Source of the DNA: Streptomyces sp. ITFR-21
GTDB taxonomy: Bacteria > Actinomycetota > Actinomycetes > Streptomycetales > Streptomycetaceae
Assembly: GCF_031844685.1 (NCBI RefSeq)
Contig: NZ_CP134605.1
Coordinates: 6,484,001-6,548,000, forward strand
Reading direction: 5' to 3'
Length of the DNA: 64,000 bases
Shown here: positions 32,140 to 41,649 of the stretch, one piece after another
How positions within the stretch are numbered: position 1 is the first letter of the stretch
Layout of the letters: each line of letters begins with the position of its first letter
Translations under genes and position numbers: made by a program
The notes under the pieces: model-generated
The model's database searches: none
Seen by the model: only the letters and a program-made list of their open reading frames with translations
Told to the model about the DNA's origin: nothing

Positions 32140-32294
32140 TTTACGCGGAGGAAATCCTTGCGCTCGCCAAAGCGTGGGGCGTCCCTCCGTGGGTGGTCGA
32201 AGAGGGCCCGGCCGAGTCGCTGCGCCTGGTTGAGATTGTGCGATTGGGGGTGAATTTCGATGGCGAACCTGGTGGAGATCCTAGTTACGGCTAA
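31732..32294 (+). CDS. Tail assembly chaperone, -1 frameshift product (gpGT-like)
   Basis: 187 residues if ribosomes slip -1 at CCCTTTG (32052-32058), i.e. joined at 32058. After the slip the frame reads GRRLELWRNLGGGIDSDGNP, RELIYAEEILALAKAWGVPP and WVVEEGPAESLRLVEIVRLG, then ends within the start of the tape measure gene. The downstream frame has no good start of its own. This is the usual way siphophages make a small amount of a longer chaperone. Confidence 0.8.
32052..32058 (+). promoter_or_regulatory. Programmed -1 frameshift slippery site CCCTTTG
   Basis: In the gpG frame the codons are GCC CCT TTG, so the heptamer C CCT TTG is a perfect X XXY YYZ site. A shift of -1 places the ribosome in the gpGT frame, which stays open for 79 codons. 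The sequence 3' of the site is moderately GC-rich (GGGCGAAGGCTCG) and could pair, but no firm pseudoknot is evident by eye. Confidence 0.8.
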
Positions 32295-35200
32295 GAACCT
32301 GACCGGGCCGACAATGGCAGCAGTGAACGCCGAGGTCGACAAGGCCGGGAAGGGCATGGCCGCGTTCCACAAGACCGCACTGCTGGCCGGTGCGGGCTTT
32401 GCTGCTGTTGGCTTCGAAGCCGTGAAGATGGCATCGAGGTTCGACTCCGAGATGGCGCTCCTCAACACGCAGGCCGGAGTCAGCAAGGACAAGGTCGCCG
32501 GCCTGTCGAAGGGCGTACTGGACCTGGCCGGCCAGGTCGCTCAGAACCCTGATTCCCTGGCCGAGTCCCTCTTCCACGTGGAGTCGAACTTCGAGTCGAT
32601 GGGGATAAGCTCGAAGAAGGCCCTGGAGCTGGTCAAGACTTCCGCCGAGGGTGCCACGGTTGGGCACGCGGACCTGGTGGATGTCACGAATGCCCTGACT
32701 GCCGCGGTCGCATCGGGCATTCCCGGGGTGCAGAACCTGGGGCAGGCCATGGGCACGCTGAACGCCATCGTCGGCGTCGGTGACATGAAAATGTCCGACC
32801 TGGCCAAGGCGTTCGGTAGCGGCATGGTGGCCACAGTCAAGGGTTTCGGCCTCTCCATTACGGATGTGGGCGCTGGCCTGGCGGTGTTCGGCGACAACAA
32901 CATCCGCGGCGCCCAAGCAGCCACGCAGCTGCGTATGTCGGTGATGGCCCTGGCGAAGCCTGTTGTCGGTGGAGCCTCCGCGCTCAAAAGTATCGGGCTC
33001 CAGACCGACACCTTGGCGAAGGATATGCAGAAGGGCGGCCTAAAGGTCGCACTGGAGGACCTGGTCGCGCACATGAATGCGGCCGGAGTCAGCTCGAAGG
33101 CGCAGGGCCAGATAATCACGGACGCCTTCGGCCGCAAAGCCGGTGCGGGCCTCAATATTCTCGTCGGACAGATGGACCGCCTGGAGTCGAAGTATCCAGC
33201 CCTTGAGAAGGGCGCAATGGGCTTCCAGGACGCGTGGGAGGCGACAACCCATACATTCGCCTACCAGGCGAAAGCGCTCCAGAGCAGCTTCGATGCACTG
33301 ATGATCAGCATGGGGCAGAAGTTGATTCCGCCGCTCCAGAGCTTCATCAATCTGCTGACGACTCACAAGCGCGCGACGATGGACGCGACGATGGCGCTGG
33401 CAGGGCTGCTCGGTGCGGTGGTGCTGGTGTCGGCGGCCATGAAAGCTGCGGCCGGGGTGACGCTGCTGTGGTCGGCCGCCATCAAGGGTGCAGGGGCGGC
33501 GGCCGGCATGTTCGAGACGGCGTCACTGAAGGCCATGTACATGAGGGACGCGTTTGTCGCGGCCGGTGGTGGCGCCCGCGGTCTCGGTGCTGCCCTGGGG
33601 ACGCTGAGCACGGGAACGAAGGTCGCCGGGGCGATTGCAATTGTTGCGGGGATCGCGTTGGTTGCGAAGCATTTCAGTGATGAGGCGAAGCAAGCGAAGG
33701 TGTCCGGAGATGAGATGGCCACGTCGCTGAAGGCTCTGGCTGCTGGGAATTCGGCGACGGGAACGATCTCGCAGTTGGCGAAGGACGCCGACAACCTGCA
33801 TCAGTCGATGGGCCAGAAGCTGGAGTCGAATGATTCGATCTGGGACATCATCACCAACTCGGGGGCCAAGACCAGCAGCGCCGAGAAGGATTACAAGAAT
33901 CTCGGACAGTCTCTTGCGGACATGGTGAAGGCGGGTGACTCGGACCGGGCGGCTGCCGCGTTGAAGAAGATCAACGATGCCGGGGTGAAGGTACCGACGA
34001 AGTACCTGGACGCGTACAGGCACGCACTGGCCGACACGGAGTACGAGTCCGAGCTGACCGCGCAGTCGCAGGGGAAGTTCGGGAAGCAGGCCCTGGACGT
34101 GCAGGCCGCCCTGGACGTGCAGGCGCAGGCCGCCGATGGGCTGGCGAAGAGCCTGCAGGCCCTGGATGAGATCAATCAGGGGGCTTACGGGTCGCAGACG
34201 AAAATGGAAGCGGCTATCGATGCCGCGACGCAGGCGCTGAAGGACAACGGGCGCACCCTCGATATCCACACGGAGAAGGGGCGCAACAACCGCGACGCGC
34301 TTCTGGAGATCGCGAGCGACACGGACGCGTACACGGAGGCGCTGGCGAAGCAGGGTGCGTCGTGGGATGCCGTGGACAGTGCTTACCAGCGGGGCTACAA
34401 CTCGCTGGTGAGGTCGGCGATTGCCATGGGTGATAACCGGGCGCAGGCCGAGAAACTGGCGAGCAGTCTGCTGCACGTGCCGAAGGAGGTGTCGGTCGGC
34501 GGCAACATTTCTGACCTTGAGGCGGAGCTGAAGAAAGCGAAAGCCGATCTGAAGTCGGTGCCTGCCAGCAAGCGGTCGGCGCTTCAGGCGAACATCACGG
34601 ACCTGGAGCGGAAGGTTGCTCAGGCGAAGTGGCAACTGGCGCAACTGGGTGACAAGAACGTCACGATCACCACGTTCCTGAAGTCGGTGTACTCGGGTCC
34701 GCAGCTCGGTGGCGCACGGCGCGCTGCGGGCGGTCGCATTACCGGTCCGGGGACGGGCACCTCGGACGATGTGCCGATCTGGGCGTCGAATGGCGAATTC
34801 GTGGTGAATGCGGCGCAGACGAAGAAGCACCAGGCCCTGCTGGAAGCCATCAACTCTGGGGCACTCGGGTACGCCAAGGGCGGGAAGGTCTCGAAGGCGC
34901 AGCAGGCGGCGATCGACCGGGCGAATGCGGAGCATGAGGCCGCGGCGGGGGCGATGGGGTCGCTGAACATCAGCTATTTCGGGCGGCTGGCCGGCGGGAC
35001 GCAGTCGAGCTTCGCGTCTTCGGTGGGTACGGGTGCGGGCGGTGTGGGTTCGCTGGCGCAGACCCTGTCGGAGTGGCAGGGGAAGATCAAGGCTGCGACG
35101 CACGGTGCGGAGGAGAGCCGCCTGGTCAAGTCGTTCGACAGGTTTGGTGCTGCTGCGCTGAAGAACGAGAAGGCGCTGATCGCAGTCAACAGCAGGCTGG

Positions 35201-36003
35201 ATGCGGCGAAGGACAAGCTGTCGTCGCTGAAGGACAGCTTTTCGCAGCTCAAGGATTCCGTGTCGTCGTCGGTGGTCGCCTACGGGTCGATCGCGAAGGG
35301 CAGCACGGGGCAGCCGGGCGGGGCGCAGTCGGTCATCAGTCAGCTGGCCACGGACACGGCGACAGCGAAACGTTTCGCCGCCGACCTGGAGGCGCTGCGG
35401 AAGAAGGGCCTCAACTCGCAGTCGCTCAGCGAGCTGGCGCAGGCGGGCATCGAGGGCGGCGGCCTGGAGAACGCGGAGCGGCTGCTGGGTGCAAACAAGG
35501 GCGACATTTCCCAGATCAATGCGCTGGAGAAGCAGCTGCAGGCTGCGGGGAGTGCTGCTGGTACGTCGACGGCGACCAGCATGTACGGGGCGGGCATCAA
35601 GCAGGCGCAGGGCCTCGTGGACGGGCTGGCGAAGCAGCAGGCCAACCTCAACAAGATCATGGCGAATGCTGCGGCTGCCATGGCGAATCAGCTGAAGAAG
35701 TCGCTGGGAGCGAAGGCCACGGGCGGCACGGTTGGTGCGGCGGCCAGTGGCGGGAACCGGTGGGGGCGGACGCTGGTCGGCGAGTACGGGCCTGAGATCG
35801 CCGACCTGCCGGTGGGCACTCGCGTGCATTCGGCGCCGGACACTGCGCGGATGCTCGCCGGCGGGAACGGCCAGCCGATCATCATCCACACCACGATCAC
35901 CCTGGACGGGCGCGTAGTCGCCGAGCAGCTCCTGGAGCCGACGCGGCAGTTGGTGCAGCGCAAGGGCGGCAGCGTGCAGAAGGTGTACGGGGGGCGTATC
36001 TGA
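32260..36003 (+). CDS. Tape measure protein
   Basis: 1247 residues, ATG start inside the end of the gpGT frame. It is long and helical, with Ala/Lys/Asp coils, a TP901-type core (MASRFDSEMALLNTQAGVSK, AQNPDSLAESLFHVESNFES, GAGLAVFGDNNIRGAQAATQ), hydrophobic segments at about residues 375-405 and 450-470, and a C-terminal GKATGG/EYGPEIADLPVGTRVH motif repeated in part near residue 820 (GRITGPGTGTSDDVPIWASN). It sets tail length and probably helps DNA entry. At about 0.15 nm per residue the tail would be near 190 nm, an estimate from the family. Confidence 0.92.
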   Translation: MANLVEILVTAKNLTGPTMAAVNAEVDKAGKGMAAFHKTALLAGAGFAAVGFEAVKMASRFDSEMALLNTQAGVSKDKVAGLSKGVLDLAGQVAQNPDSLAESLFHVESNFESMGISSKKALELVKTSAEGATVGHADLVDVTNALTAAVASGIPGVQNLGQAMGTLNAIVGVGDMKMSDLAKAFGSGMVATVKGFGLSITDVGAGLAVFGDNNIRGAQAATQLRMSVMALAKPVVGGASALKSIGLQTDTLAKDMQKGGLKVALEDLVAHMNAAGVSSKAQGQIITDAFGRKAGAGLNILVGQMDRLESKYPALEKGAMGFQDAWEATTHTFAYQAKALQSSFDALMISMGQKLIPPLQSFINLLTTHKRATMDATMALAGLLGAVVLVSAAMKAAAGVTLLWSAAIKGAGAAAGMFETASLKAMYMRDAFVAAGGGARGLGAALGTLSTGTKVAGAIAIVAGIALVAKHFSDEAKQAKVSGDEMATSLKALAAGNSATGTISQLAKDADNLHQSMGQKLESNDSIWDIITNSGAKTSSAEKDYKNLGQSLADMVKAGDSDRAAAALKKINDAGVKVPTKYLDAYRHALADTEYESELTAQSQGKFGKQALDVQAALDVQAQAADGLAKSLQALDEINQGAYGSQTKMEAAIDAATQALKDNGRTLDIHTEKGRNNRDALLEIASDTDAYTEALAKQGASWDAVDSAYQRGYNSLVRSAIAMGDNRAQAEKLASSLLHVPKEVSVGGNISDLEAELKKAKADLKSVPASKRSALQANITDLERKVAQAKWQLAQLGDKNVTITTFLKSVYSGPQLGGARRAAGGRITGPGTGTSDDVPIWASNGEFVVNAAQTKKHQALLEAINSGALGYAKGGKVSKAQQAAIDRANAEHEAAAGAMGSLNISYFGRLAGGTQSSFASSVGTGAGGVGSLAQTLSEWQGKIKAATHGAEESRLVKSFDRFGAAALKNEKALIAVNSRLDAAKDKLSSLKDSFSQLKDSVSSSVVAYGSIAKGSTGQPGGAQSVISQLATDTATAKRFAADLEALRKKGLNSQSLSELAQAGIEGGGLENAERLLGANKGDISQINALEKQLQAAGSAAGTSTATSMYGAGIKQAQGLVDGLAKQQANLNKIMANAAAAMANQLKKSLGAKATGGTVGAAASGGNRWGRTLVGEYGPEIADLPVGTRVHSAPDTARMLAGGNGQPIIIHTTITLDGRVVAEQLLEPTRQLVQRKGGSVQKVYGGRI

Positions 36004-38768
36004 TGCCTTTCCCGCAGACCAAGCTGCCCATCACCGTTGAGCTGCAGATCAACGGCGCGTGGACGGATATCTCGGGTGACGTCCGGACGCAGGGCGGCAC
36101 TGATGCGATTCTGATCAAGCGGGGCGTCTCTGCGTCGGGCGGTACCGTCGCAGAAGAGGGCTCCTGTTCGATGACCCTGGACAATAATGCCGGGGCCTAT
36201 TCGAACCGCAACCCGATGTCGCCGTACTACGGGTTCCTGGGGCGCAACACGCCCCTACGGGTCGGTGTCGCCTACGGCACGCCATGGCTGGACGTGCCCT
36301 ATGGCTCCACGAACCGGGCCACCACCCCCGACGCCAGCGTTCTCGACATCACTGGCGACTTGGATGTGCGCGTGGATGCCGAGCTTGCGACCTGGGGCGA
36401 CGCGGCAGGTAACGACACGACCGGCACCGTTGAACTCGTCGGCAAGTACAACACCGCCGGTCAGCGGTCATGGCGCCTGCTCTTCACCGAGACGGGCTCC
36501 CTGCGCCTGAACTGGAGCACGGACGGATCGGTCGTCTTCTTCGCTGACTCCGACGTGATCGACGTCCCACCGGGGGTGCGTCTGTCGGTCCGGGCGACGC
36601 TCGACGTCAACAACGGCAGCGGCGGCTACACCGCCACCTTCTACACGTCCACGACGCCCGGGACGGCCGGCCCGTGGGTGCAGTCCGGGCGGGCGTTCTC
36701 GGTATCGCCGACGACGAACATCTTCAATTCCACGGCCGCGCTGGAGATCGGAGATTTGTCGAGCCTGGGATTTGGCAATCTCGCCCGGAAGATCTACTCG
36801 GTGGAGGTCCGCAACGGCATCGGCGGCACCATTGTTGCGAACCCCAATTTCGAGTCGCAGACCGTGGGCGCCACCTCCTTTGCTGATACGGCCCCGTCGC
36901 CCCGCACCTGGACCGTGACCGTGGGGGCCATCAGTAATCGGTTCCTGCGGTTTGTCGGCGAGGTGTCCGAGTGGCCGCCGCAGTGGGACACCGGCGGGAT
37001 GGATGTGACGACGCCGATCGTCGCGTCCGGGATACTCCAGCGCTACGGGCAGTCGAAAACGGTACTTCAGAGCACGCTGCGGCGCCGCATTGCGGCGCTG
37101 GCGACGCTCAATGCGTACTGGCCGATGGAGGAGGGCGCCGACGCGACGCAGGCATCCAGCCCGATCGCGGGTGTCCAGCCGATGCAGGTCACCGGCTTCA
37201 CCTGGGCCGCTGACAGCAGCCTCGCCGGGTCCGCACCATTGCCGCAGCTCGCCCCGCCGTCCACGATGACGGCCCGCACGCCAGGCTCGCTGCCTGGTGA
37301 CTGGCATGTGGAGTGCGTGTACAAGCTCGACACCCTGCCGGCCTCTCCAACCTTGATGCTTCAGGCGAATCTGTCGGCCGGCACCGCGGCGACGATCCAG
37401 TTTTTGATCGGCGTGGCGGCGGCGCGGATCACCGTGCTCGACTCCACTGGCGCCACGATCGCCAGCGCCGACTTCGCGCCCAACAACTTCACCGACGGCT
37501 GGGGGCGGCTCCAGCTCTGGACATCCACATCCAGCGGCACGGTCACCGTGTTCGGCCGGTGGCTCGTCATCGGCGCCCCGCAGGCGTGGTTCGTGACAAC
37601 CGCGTTCGCGGGCAGCCCGGGGCGGGTCGCCACCGTGCTGGGCACGTGGGGCAGCGCTTTCGCGGATCTTCGGCTCGGCCACCTGGCGGTCTTCCCCGAA
37701 ACGGGTGTGTCCCCCTACGACAACGCGGACATCGCATTTGACGGAGAGACGGCTGCCGCACGCTTGGCGCGCGTGGCGACCGAACAGGGGGCCCGCATGT
37801 CGGTCGCCGCATACGCGGCTGATACCGAACTGGTCGGCGCGCAGGCGATGGACACCTTCCTCAGCGTGGTCACGTCGGCAGCTCAGGCCGACGAGGGAAT
37901 GCTGTGTGAGGCGCGCGAGTTCCTGGGGCTCCGGTACCGGGGCCGCGCATCCTTGTACGACCAGCCGTCAGCCTTGGACCTGCCCTATGTGGCCACCCCG
38001 CAGGCCCTGATGGTGCCGCTCAGGCCGGTGGACGACCTGCAGGGCGTCCGCAATGACAGCACGGTGACCCGGCTGGACGGCTCCTCCGGGCGCAGCGTCA
38101 TCGCCACCGGCCCCCTGTCCACACAGGACCCGCCAGCCGGCATCGGTACCGGTTATGACGAGGACGTCACCCTCAACCTGCACACGGACGGGCAGGCAGC
38201 CCTGCATGCCGGCTGGCGCACGCACCTTGGGACCTGGGACGAGGCGCGGTTCCCCGAGGTCAACATCAGCCTGGAGAAGAATCCGGCGCTGATCCCGGCC
38301 GCCGTCAGGATCGACACCGGCAGCCGGATACGGATCACCCCGCCACTGCTGAAGCAGTTGCCCCCCGACCCGATCGACCAGCTGGTACTGGGCTACGAGG
38401 AGAACATCAGCCAGTTCTCCTGGCGCCTCGCGTTCGCCTGCCAGCCCTACGGCCCGTACAGGGTCGCGGTCGCTGACGACGCAGTGCTGGGCCGCGCAGA
38501 CACGGACGGCAGCCAGCTCGGCGCCAGCATCACCTCCACAGCGACCAGCATGCAGATCGCCACCACTTCCGGGCCGCTGTGGGACACCGACCCGGCCCAG
38601 TACCCGGTGGATATCCGCATGGGCGGCGAAACCATCACCGTCACCGGTGTCACCGGGTCGTCCTCCCCGCAGACCGCCACCGTCACCCGCTCGGTCAACT
38701 CGGTCGTCAAAGCCCAGACCGCGGGCACCGCAATCACCGTCGCTACCGCTGCCATCGCGGCGCTCTAA
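36003..38768 (+). CDS. Large minor tail / tail-tip protein with LamG-like domains
   Basis: 921 residues, ATG start overlapping the tape measure stop. The N-terminus (DISGDVRTQGGTDAILIKRG, CSMTLDNNAGAYSNRNPMSP) is the usual distal-tail opening. Two concanavalin/LamG-like beta sandwiches are suggested by DVRVDAELATWGDAAGNDTT and by WHVECVYKLDTLPASPTLML. The C-terminal part (PEVNISLEKNPALIPAAVRI, GYEENISQFSWRLAFACQPY) resembles tail-tip hub proteins. It is probably the hub and host-contact protein of the tail tip. Confidence 0.75.
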   Translation: MPFPQTKLPITVELQINGAWTDISGDVRTQGGTDAILIKRGVSASGGTVAEEGSCSMTLDNNAGAYSNRNPMSPYYGFLGRNTPLRVGVAYGTPWLDVPYGSTNRATTPDASVLDITGDLDVRVDAELATWGDAAGNDTTGTVELVGKYNTAGQRSWRLLFTETGSLRLNWSTDGSVVFFADSDVIDVPPGVRLSVRATLDVNNGSGGYTATFYTSTTPGTAGPWVQSGRAFSVSPTTNIFNSTAALEIGDLSSLGFGNLARKIYSVEVRNGIGGTIVANPNFESQTVGATSFADTAPSPRTWTVTVGAISNRFLRFVGEVSEWPPQWDTGGMDVTTPIVASGILQRYGQSKTVLQSTLRRRIAALATLNAYWPMEEGADATQASSPIAGVQPMQVTGFTWAADSSLAGSAPLPQLAPPSTMTARTPGSLPGDWHVECVYKLDTLPASPTLMLQANLSAGTAATIQFLIGVAAARITVLDSTGATIASADFAPNNFTDGWGRLQLWTSTSSGTVTVFGRWLVIGAPQAWFVTTAFAGSPGRVATVLGTWGSAFADLRLGHLAVFPETGVSPYDNADIAFDGETAAARLARVATEQGARMSVAAYAADTELVGAQAMDTFLSVVTSAAQADEGMLCEAREFLGLRYRGRASLYDQPSALDLPYVATPQALMVPLRPVDDLQGVRNDSTVTRLDGSSGRSVIATGPLSTQDPPAGIGTGYDEDVTLNLHTDGQAALHAGWRTHLGTWDEARFPEVNISLEKNPALIPAAVRIDTGSRIRITPPLLKQLPPDPIDQLVLGYEENISQFSWRLAFACQPYGPYRVAVADDAVLGRADTDGSQLGASITSTATSMQIATTSGPLWDTDPAQYPVDIRMGGETITVTGVTGSSSPQTATVTRSVNSVVKAQTAGTAITVATAAIAAL

Positions 38769-38783
38769 GAAAGGAGGTGGTCT

Positions 38784-39251
38784 GTGGCGTTCACCGCATG
38801 GCTCGCAGGCGACAAGATCACCGCTGCCCGGCTCAACACGATGGTCAGCACCGTCACCTCCTACACGCCCATCGTCACCAACGGCGGCAGCGCCACATTC
38901 ACCGTGAAGACCGGCATCTACGTGCCGGTCGGCCCCCTGACCTGGATCAACATCGACATCACGATCGGGACCGCGGGGTCCGGGTCCGGGCTCGTCACGA
39001 TCTCCATGCCCACCACCCCCGACCGCACGCAACGGCAGGCGCTGACCATGCACACCGAGTCGATCGGCGCCAACGGCAACGCGATCAGCCACATCGGCGG
39101 CGGCGAGGCCGTGTTCCTCGCCGGCGGCTCCGGCGCGACGACCGACCGTCTGCGTACCGACGAGGGATCCACCACCGCCCGCGAGAACAACATCCTCGGC
39201 GCCGACCTCCTGACCGGCGGCCACATCACCATCCAGGGGTTCTACCTGTGA
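38784..39251 (+). CDS. Minor tail protein
   Basis: 155 residues, GTG with the perfect SD AAAGGAGGTGG. It begins AFTAWLAGDKITAARLNTMV, a motif seen at the start of many short actinophage tail or fibre proteins, then a beta-sandwich of Thr/Gly-rich strands (TFTVKTGIYVPVGPLTWINI). Probably part of the tip or baseplate. Confidence 0.65.
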   Translation: MAFTAWLAGDKITAARLNTMVSTVTSYTPIVTNGGSATFTVKTGIYVPVGPLTWINIDITIGTAGSGSGLVTISMPTTPDRTQRQALTMHTESIGANGNAISHIGGGEAVFLAGGSGATTDRLRTDEGSTTARENNILGADLLTGGHITIQGFYL

Positions 39252-39277
39252 CCCCCGACAGCGCCCCGGGAGGGCAC

Positions 39278-40117
39278 ATGACCACCCGCACCATCCCCGA
39301 GTACCAGTCCGAGACCGGCGGCGGCCGGCTGGGCCGGCACATCCACCACGACCCCCGATCGCGCGCCTACGTGATCTCCGAGGACCTGCTGCCGGGCGCC
39401 TACACCAGCGCGGTGCACACCGTGCGCATCCCGGTGCTGGACCAGGGCGATCTGGGCAGCTGCACGGGCAATGCGGCGGAGGCTTTCGCGGGCACGGACC
39501 CGCTGTACGCGGTGATCCCGGCAAGCGTGGCGGCTCGGCCGACCGGGGACGCTGCGGCGGACGAGAAGCAGGCCGTGGCCCTGTACTCGGCGGCGACCAG
39601 GCTGGACGATGCGCGGGGCACCTATCCGCCAACCGACACGGGCTCGTCCGGTGTGGCCGTGGCGCAGGCGGCGCAGAAAGCGGGGCTGATCAGCGGGTAC
39701 CAGCACGCGTTCTCGCTGGACACCGCGCTCAAGGCGCTCGCCGCCAGCCCGCTGATCGTGGGCGTGAACTGGTACGACGGCTTCGACAACCCGGACGGCG
39801 GCGGCCTGGTGAAGATCGCCGGTTCCGTCCGTGGTGGCCATGAGTTCCTGCTGTACGGCATCGACGCCGAGGGTCAGCGGGTGCTGGCCCGCAACTCCTG
39901 GGGAGAGTCGTGGGGCTCGGACGGGTGCTTCTCGTTCAGCTTCGACGACTTCGGCCGGCTGCTGGACGAGGACGGCGACGCGACGCTGTTCGTGCCGCTG
40001 AATAAGCCCGCACCCACGCCCAACCCGCCGCAGCCGGCACCCACGCCGACCCCGGACGACGTGGACGCCGCACTGGCCGCATCCATGCACTCCTGGCTCA
40101 CCGCGAAGGGGCTCTGA
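39278..40117 (+). CDS. Papain-like (C1) cysteine peptidase
   Basis: 279 residues from ATG 39278 (SD GGGAGG); GTG 39248 is an alternative. The C1 peptidase set is complete: DQGDLGSCTGNAAEA gives Gln56 and Cys62, GGHEFLLYGID gives His188, and ARNSWGESWGSDG gives Asn206. The C-terminus is a Pro-rich linker then a short helix (DDVDAALAASMHSWLTAKGL). The place between tail and lysin genes suggests a virion-associated enzyme that cuts a host surface protein, or a processing enzyme. Confidence 0.85.
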   Translation: MTTRTIPEYQSETGGGRLGRHIHHDPRSRAYVISEDLLPGAYTSAVHTVRIPVLDQGDLGSCTGNAAEAFAGTDPLYAVIPASVAARPTGDAAADEKQAVALYSAATRLDDARGTYPPTDTGSSGVAVAQAAQKAGLISGYQHAFSLDTALKALAASPLIVGVNWYDGFDNPDGGGLVKIAGSVRGGHEFLLYGIDAEGQRVLARNSWGESWGSDGCFSFSFDDFGRLLDEDGDATLFVPLNKPAPTPNPPQPAPTPTPDDVDAALAASMHSWLTAKGL

Positions 40118-40119
40118 CC

Positions 40120-40335
40120 ATGGCCGAGCAGACTCCGAGCGTGGGCCGCATCGTCCACTACGTCAGCACCGCCACCGGCGAGGCCGTCTGCCGCGCCGCG
40201 ATTGTCACCGAGGTCGGCGCCGAGCGCATCGGCGTACACGTATTCCTGCCCGACGTGACGTTCTCCGACCGCGCCGCGCACAGCGAGACGTCATACGACG
40301 GCGGCACCTGGCACTGGCCGGAGCGCGTCGGGTGA
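40120..40335 (+). CDS. Hypothetical small protein upstream of endolysin
   Basis: 71 residues, ATG start. SVGRIVHYVSTATGEAVCRA and AAIVTEVGAERIGVHVFLPD form a small beta barrel-like pattern, ending GGTWHWPERVG. Such short proteins frequently precede the lysin in Streptomyces phages. Role unknown. Confidence 0.55.
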   Translation: MAEQTPSVGRIVHYVSTATGEAVCRAAIVTEVGAERIGVHVFLPDVTFSDRAAHSETSYDGGTWHWPERVG

Positions 40336-41258
40336 CCGGCTGCCAGGGCCAGGACTGGGCTTCGTACCAGGCGACGAATCTGCCCACGGCCGGGCTCGGC
40401 TTCGTGTTCGTGAAGGCCACCGAGGGCACCGGGTACACCAACCCGAAGTACGCCGCGCAGATCGCCCACGCTCGCGCGGCAGGACTGGTCGTCGGCAGCT
40501 ACCACTACCCGCACATGGCAGCAGACCCGGCGGCCGAGGTCACCTACTTCCTCGCCAACGCCAAGCCCCAGCCCGGCGACGTACTCGCCCTCGACTGGGA
40601 GGGCTACGACGACGCCAACAAGTCCGTCCCGATGGCCCGGCAGATCGCCTACAGGAACGCATTCCTCGCGCGCCTGGCTGCCGCGGCGCCGCACAACCAG
40701 GTCGGCACGTACTGCAACGCCGACTACCTAAACCGCGACCCGAACGGCACCTACGGCGACTTCCTGTGGATCGCCACCGCCAAACTCGCCGCCGGACTAC
40801 CCGGGATCAACCACAGCTGGCTGTTCCACCAGTACGGCACCGCGGGCGGCATCGACCACGACTACTGCCCCCTCACCCCGGCCCAGCTCAAGACGTGGGC
40901 GCACGCCAAGGAGGACGACATCATGGCCCTCAGCGCCGACGACAAGACCTGGCTCCAGAACGCTGTCAACGCCGCCGTGAAGGCGCAGATCCCCGCCATC
41001 GCCAAGGAAGCCGCCCACCAGGTCGCCATCTACCAGTGGGCCAGCCCCGTCAGCGGAAAGCCCACCATGCTCGGGTCCTTCCTGGCCGCCGGAGACCAGC
41101 ACACCCAGGACATCCTCGCCGCCGTCAAGACTGCGGCCCCCGCACTCACCGACGACCAGGTACAGGCCCTCGCCGCTGCGCTCGCCTCGAACCCCGGCCT
41201 CGCCACGGCCATCGCAACCGCAAGCATCGGCGAACTCGCCGCCCGCCTTCAGTCCTAA
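40332..41258 (+). CDS. Endolysin, GH25 muramidase
   Basis: 308 residues, GTG start overlapping the previous stop. Residues 1-190 are a GH25 lysozyme: CQGQDWASYQ (Asp8), GFVFVKATEGTGYTNPKYAA, YHYPH, and ALDWEGYDD (Asp88, Glu90), the catalytic region. The last 100 residues are helical (MALSADDKTWLQNAVNAAVK) and may bind the wall or oligomerise. It cleaves the glycan strand of peptidoglycan to release virions. No signal peptide is present, so a holin is needed. Confidence 0.9.
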   Translation: MTGCQGQDWASYQATNLPTAGLGFVFVKATEGTGYTNPKYAAQIAHARAAGLVVGSYHYPHMAADPAAEVTYFLANAKPQPGDVLALDWEGYDDANKSVPMARQIAYRNAFLARLAAAAPHNQVGTYCNADYLNRDPNGTYGDFLWIATAKLAAGLPGINHSWLFHQYGTAGGIDHDYCPLTPAQLKTWAHAKEDDIMALSADDKTWLQNAVNAAVKAQIPAIAKEAAHQVAIYQWASPVSGKPTMLGSFLAAGDQHTQDILAAVKTAAPALTDDQVQALAAALASNPGLATAIATASIGELAARLQS

Positions 41259-41279
41259 CCCACCCCGAGAGGAACCGTC

Positions 41280-41648
41280 ATGAAGATCTTCGGCAGAGAG
41301 CCCGCCCTGTGGCTCGGCTTCATCGCCGCCGCGGTGCAGTCCCTGACCGCGTTCGGCTTCAACGTCAGCGCCGGCGTACAGACCGCGGTCAACGCAATCG
41401 CCGCCGCGGTCGTTGCGATCATCCTCGCCGTCGTCCTGAAGAACGGCGCGCTCGGCGCCGCACTGATGCAGCTGGCCACCGCCGGGATGGCGCTCGTCGT
41501 CGGCCTCGGCCTGAACTGGAGCACCGACAAGCAGAGCTGGGTCATGGCTCTGGTGGCCGCGGGGATCGCGCTGTTCACCCGGACGCAGGTCACGGCCCCG
41601 GTGCCCACAGTGCCGCTGGAGCAGCGCTCCCCGGTCAAGGCGGCCTGA
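41280..41648 (+). CDS. Holin-like membrane protein
   Basis: 122 residues, ATG with SD GAGAGGAACC. Three or four hydrophobic helices (ALWLGFIAAAVQSLTAFGF, AVNAIAAAVVAIILAVVL, ALMQLATAGMALVVGLGL, WVMALVAAGIALF) with a short polar C-terminus. It lies 21 bp after the endolysin, so it is the likely holin. Confidence 0.75.
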   Translation: MKIFGREPALWLGFIAAAVQSLTAFGFNVSAGVQTAVNAIAAAVVAIILAVVLKNGALGAALMQLATAGMALVVGLGLNWSTDKQSWVMALVAAGIALFTRTQVTAPVPTVPLEQRSPVKAA

Positions 41649-41649
41649 G

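Noticed and set aside
33523..35889. 788-codon open frame on the minus strand
   Set aside because: Antisense to the tape measure gene; Arg/Leu-rich composition expected of a shadow frame.
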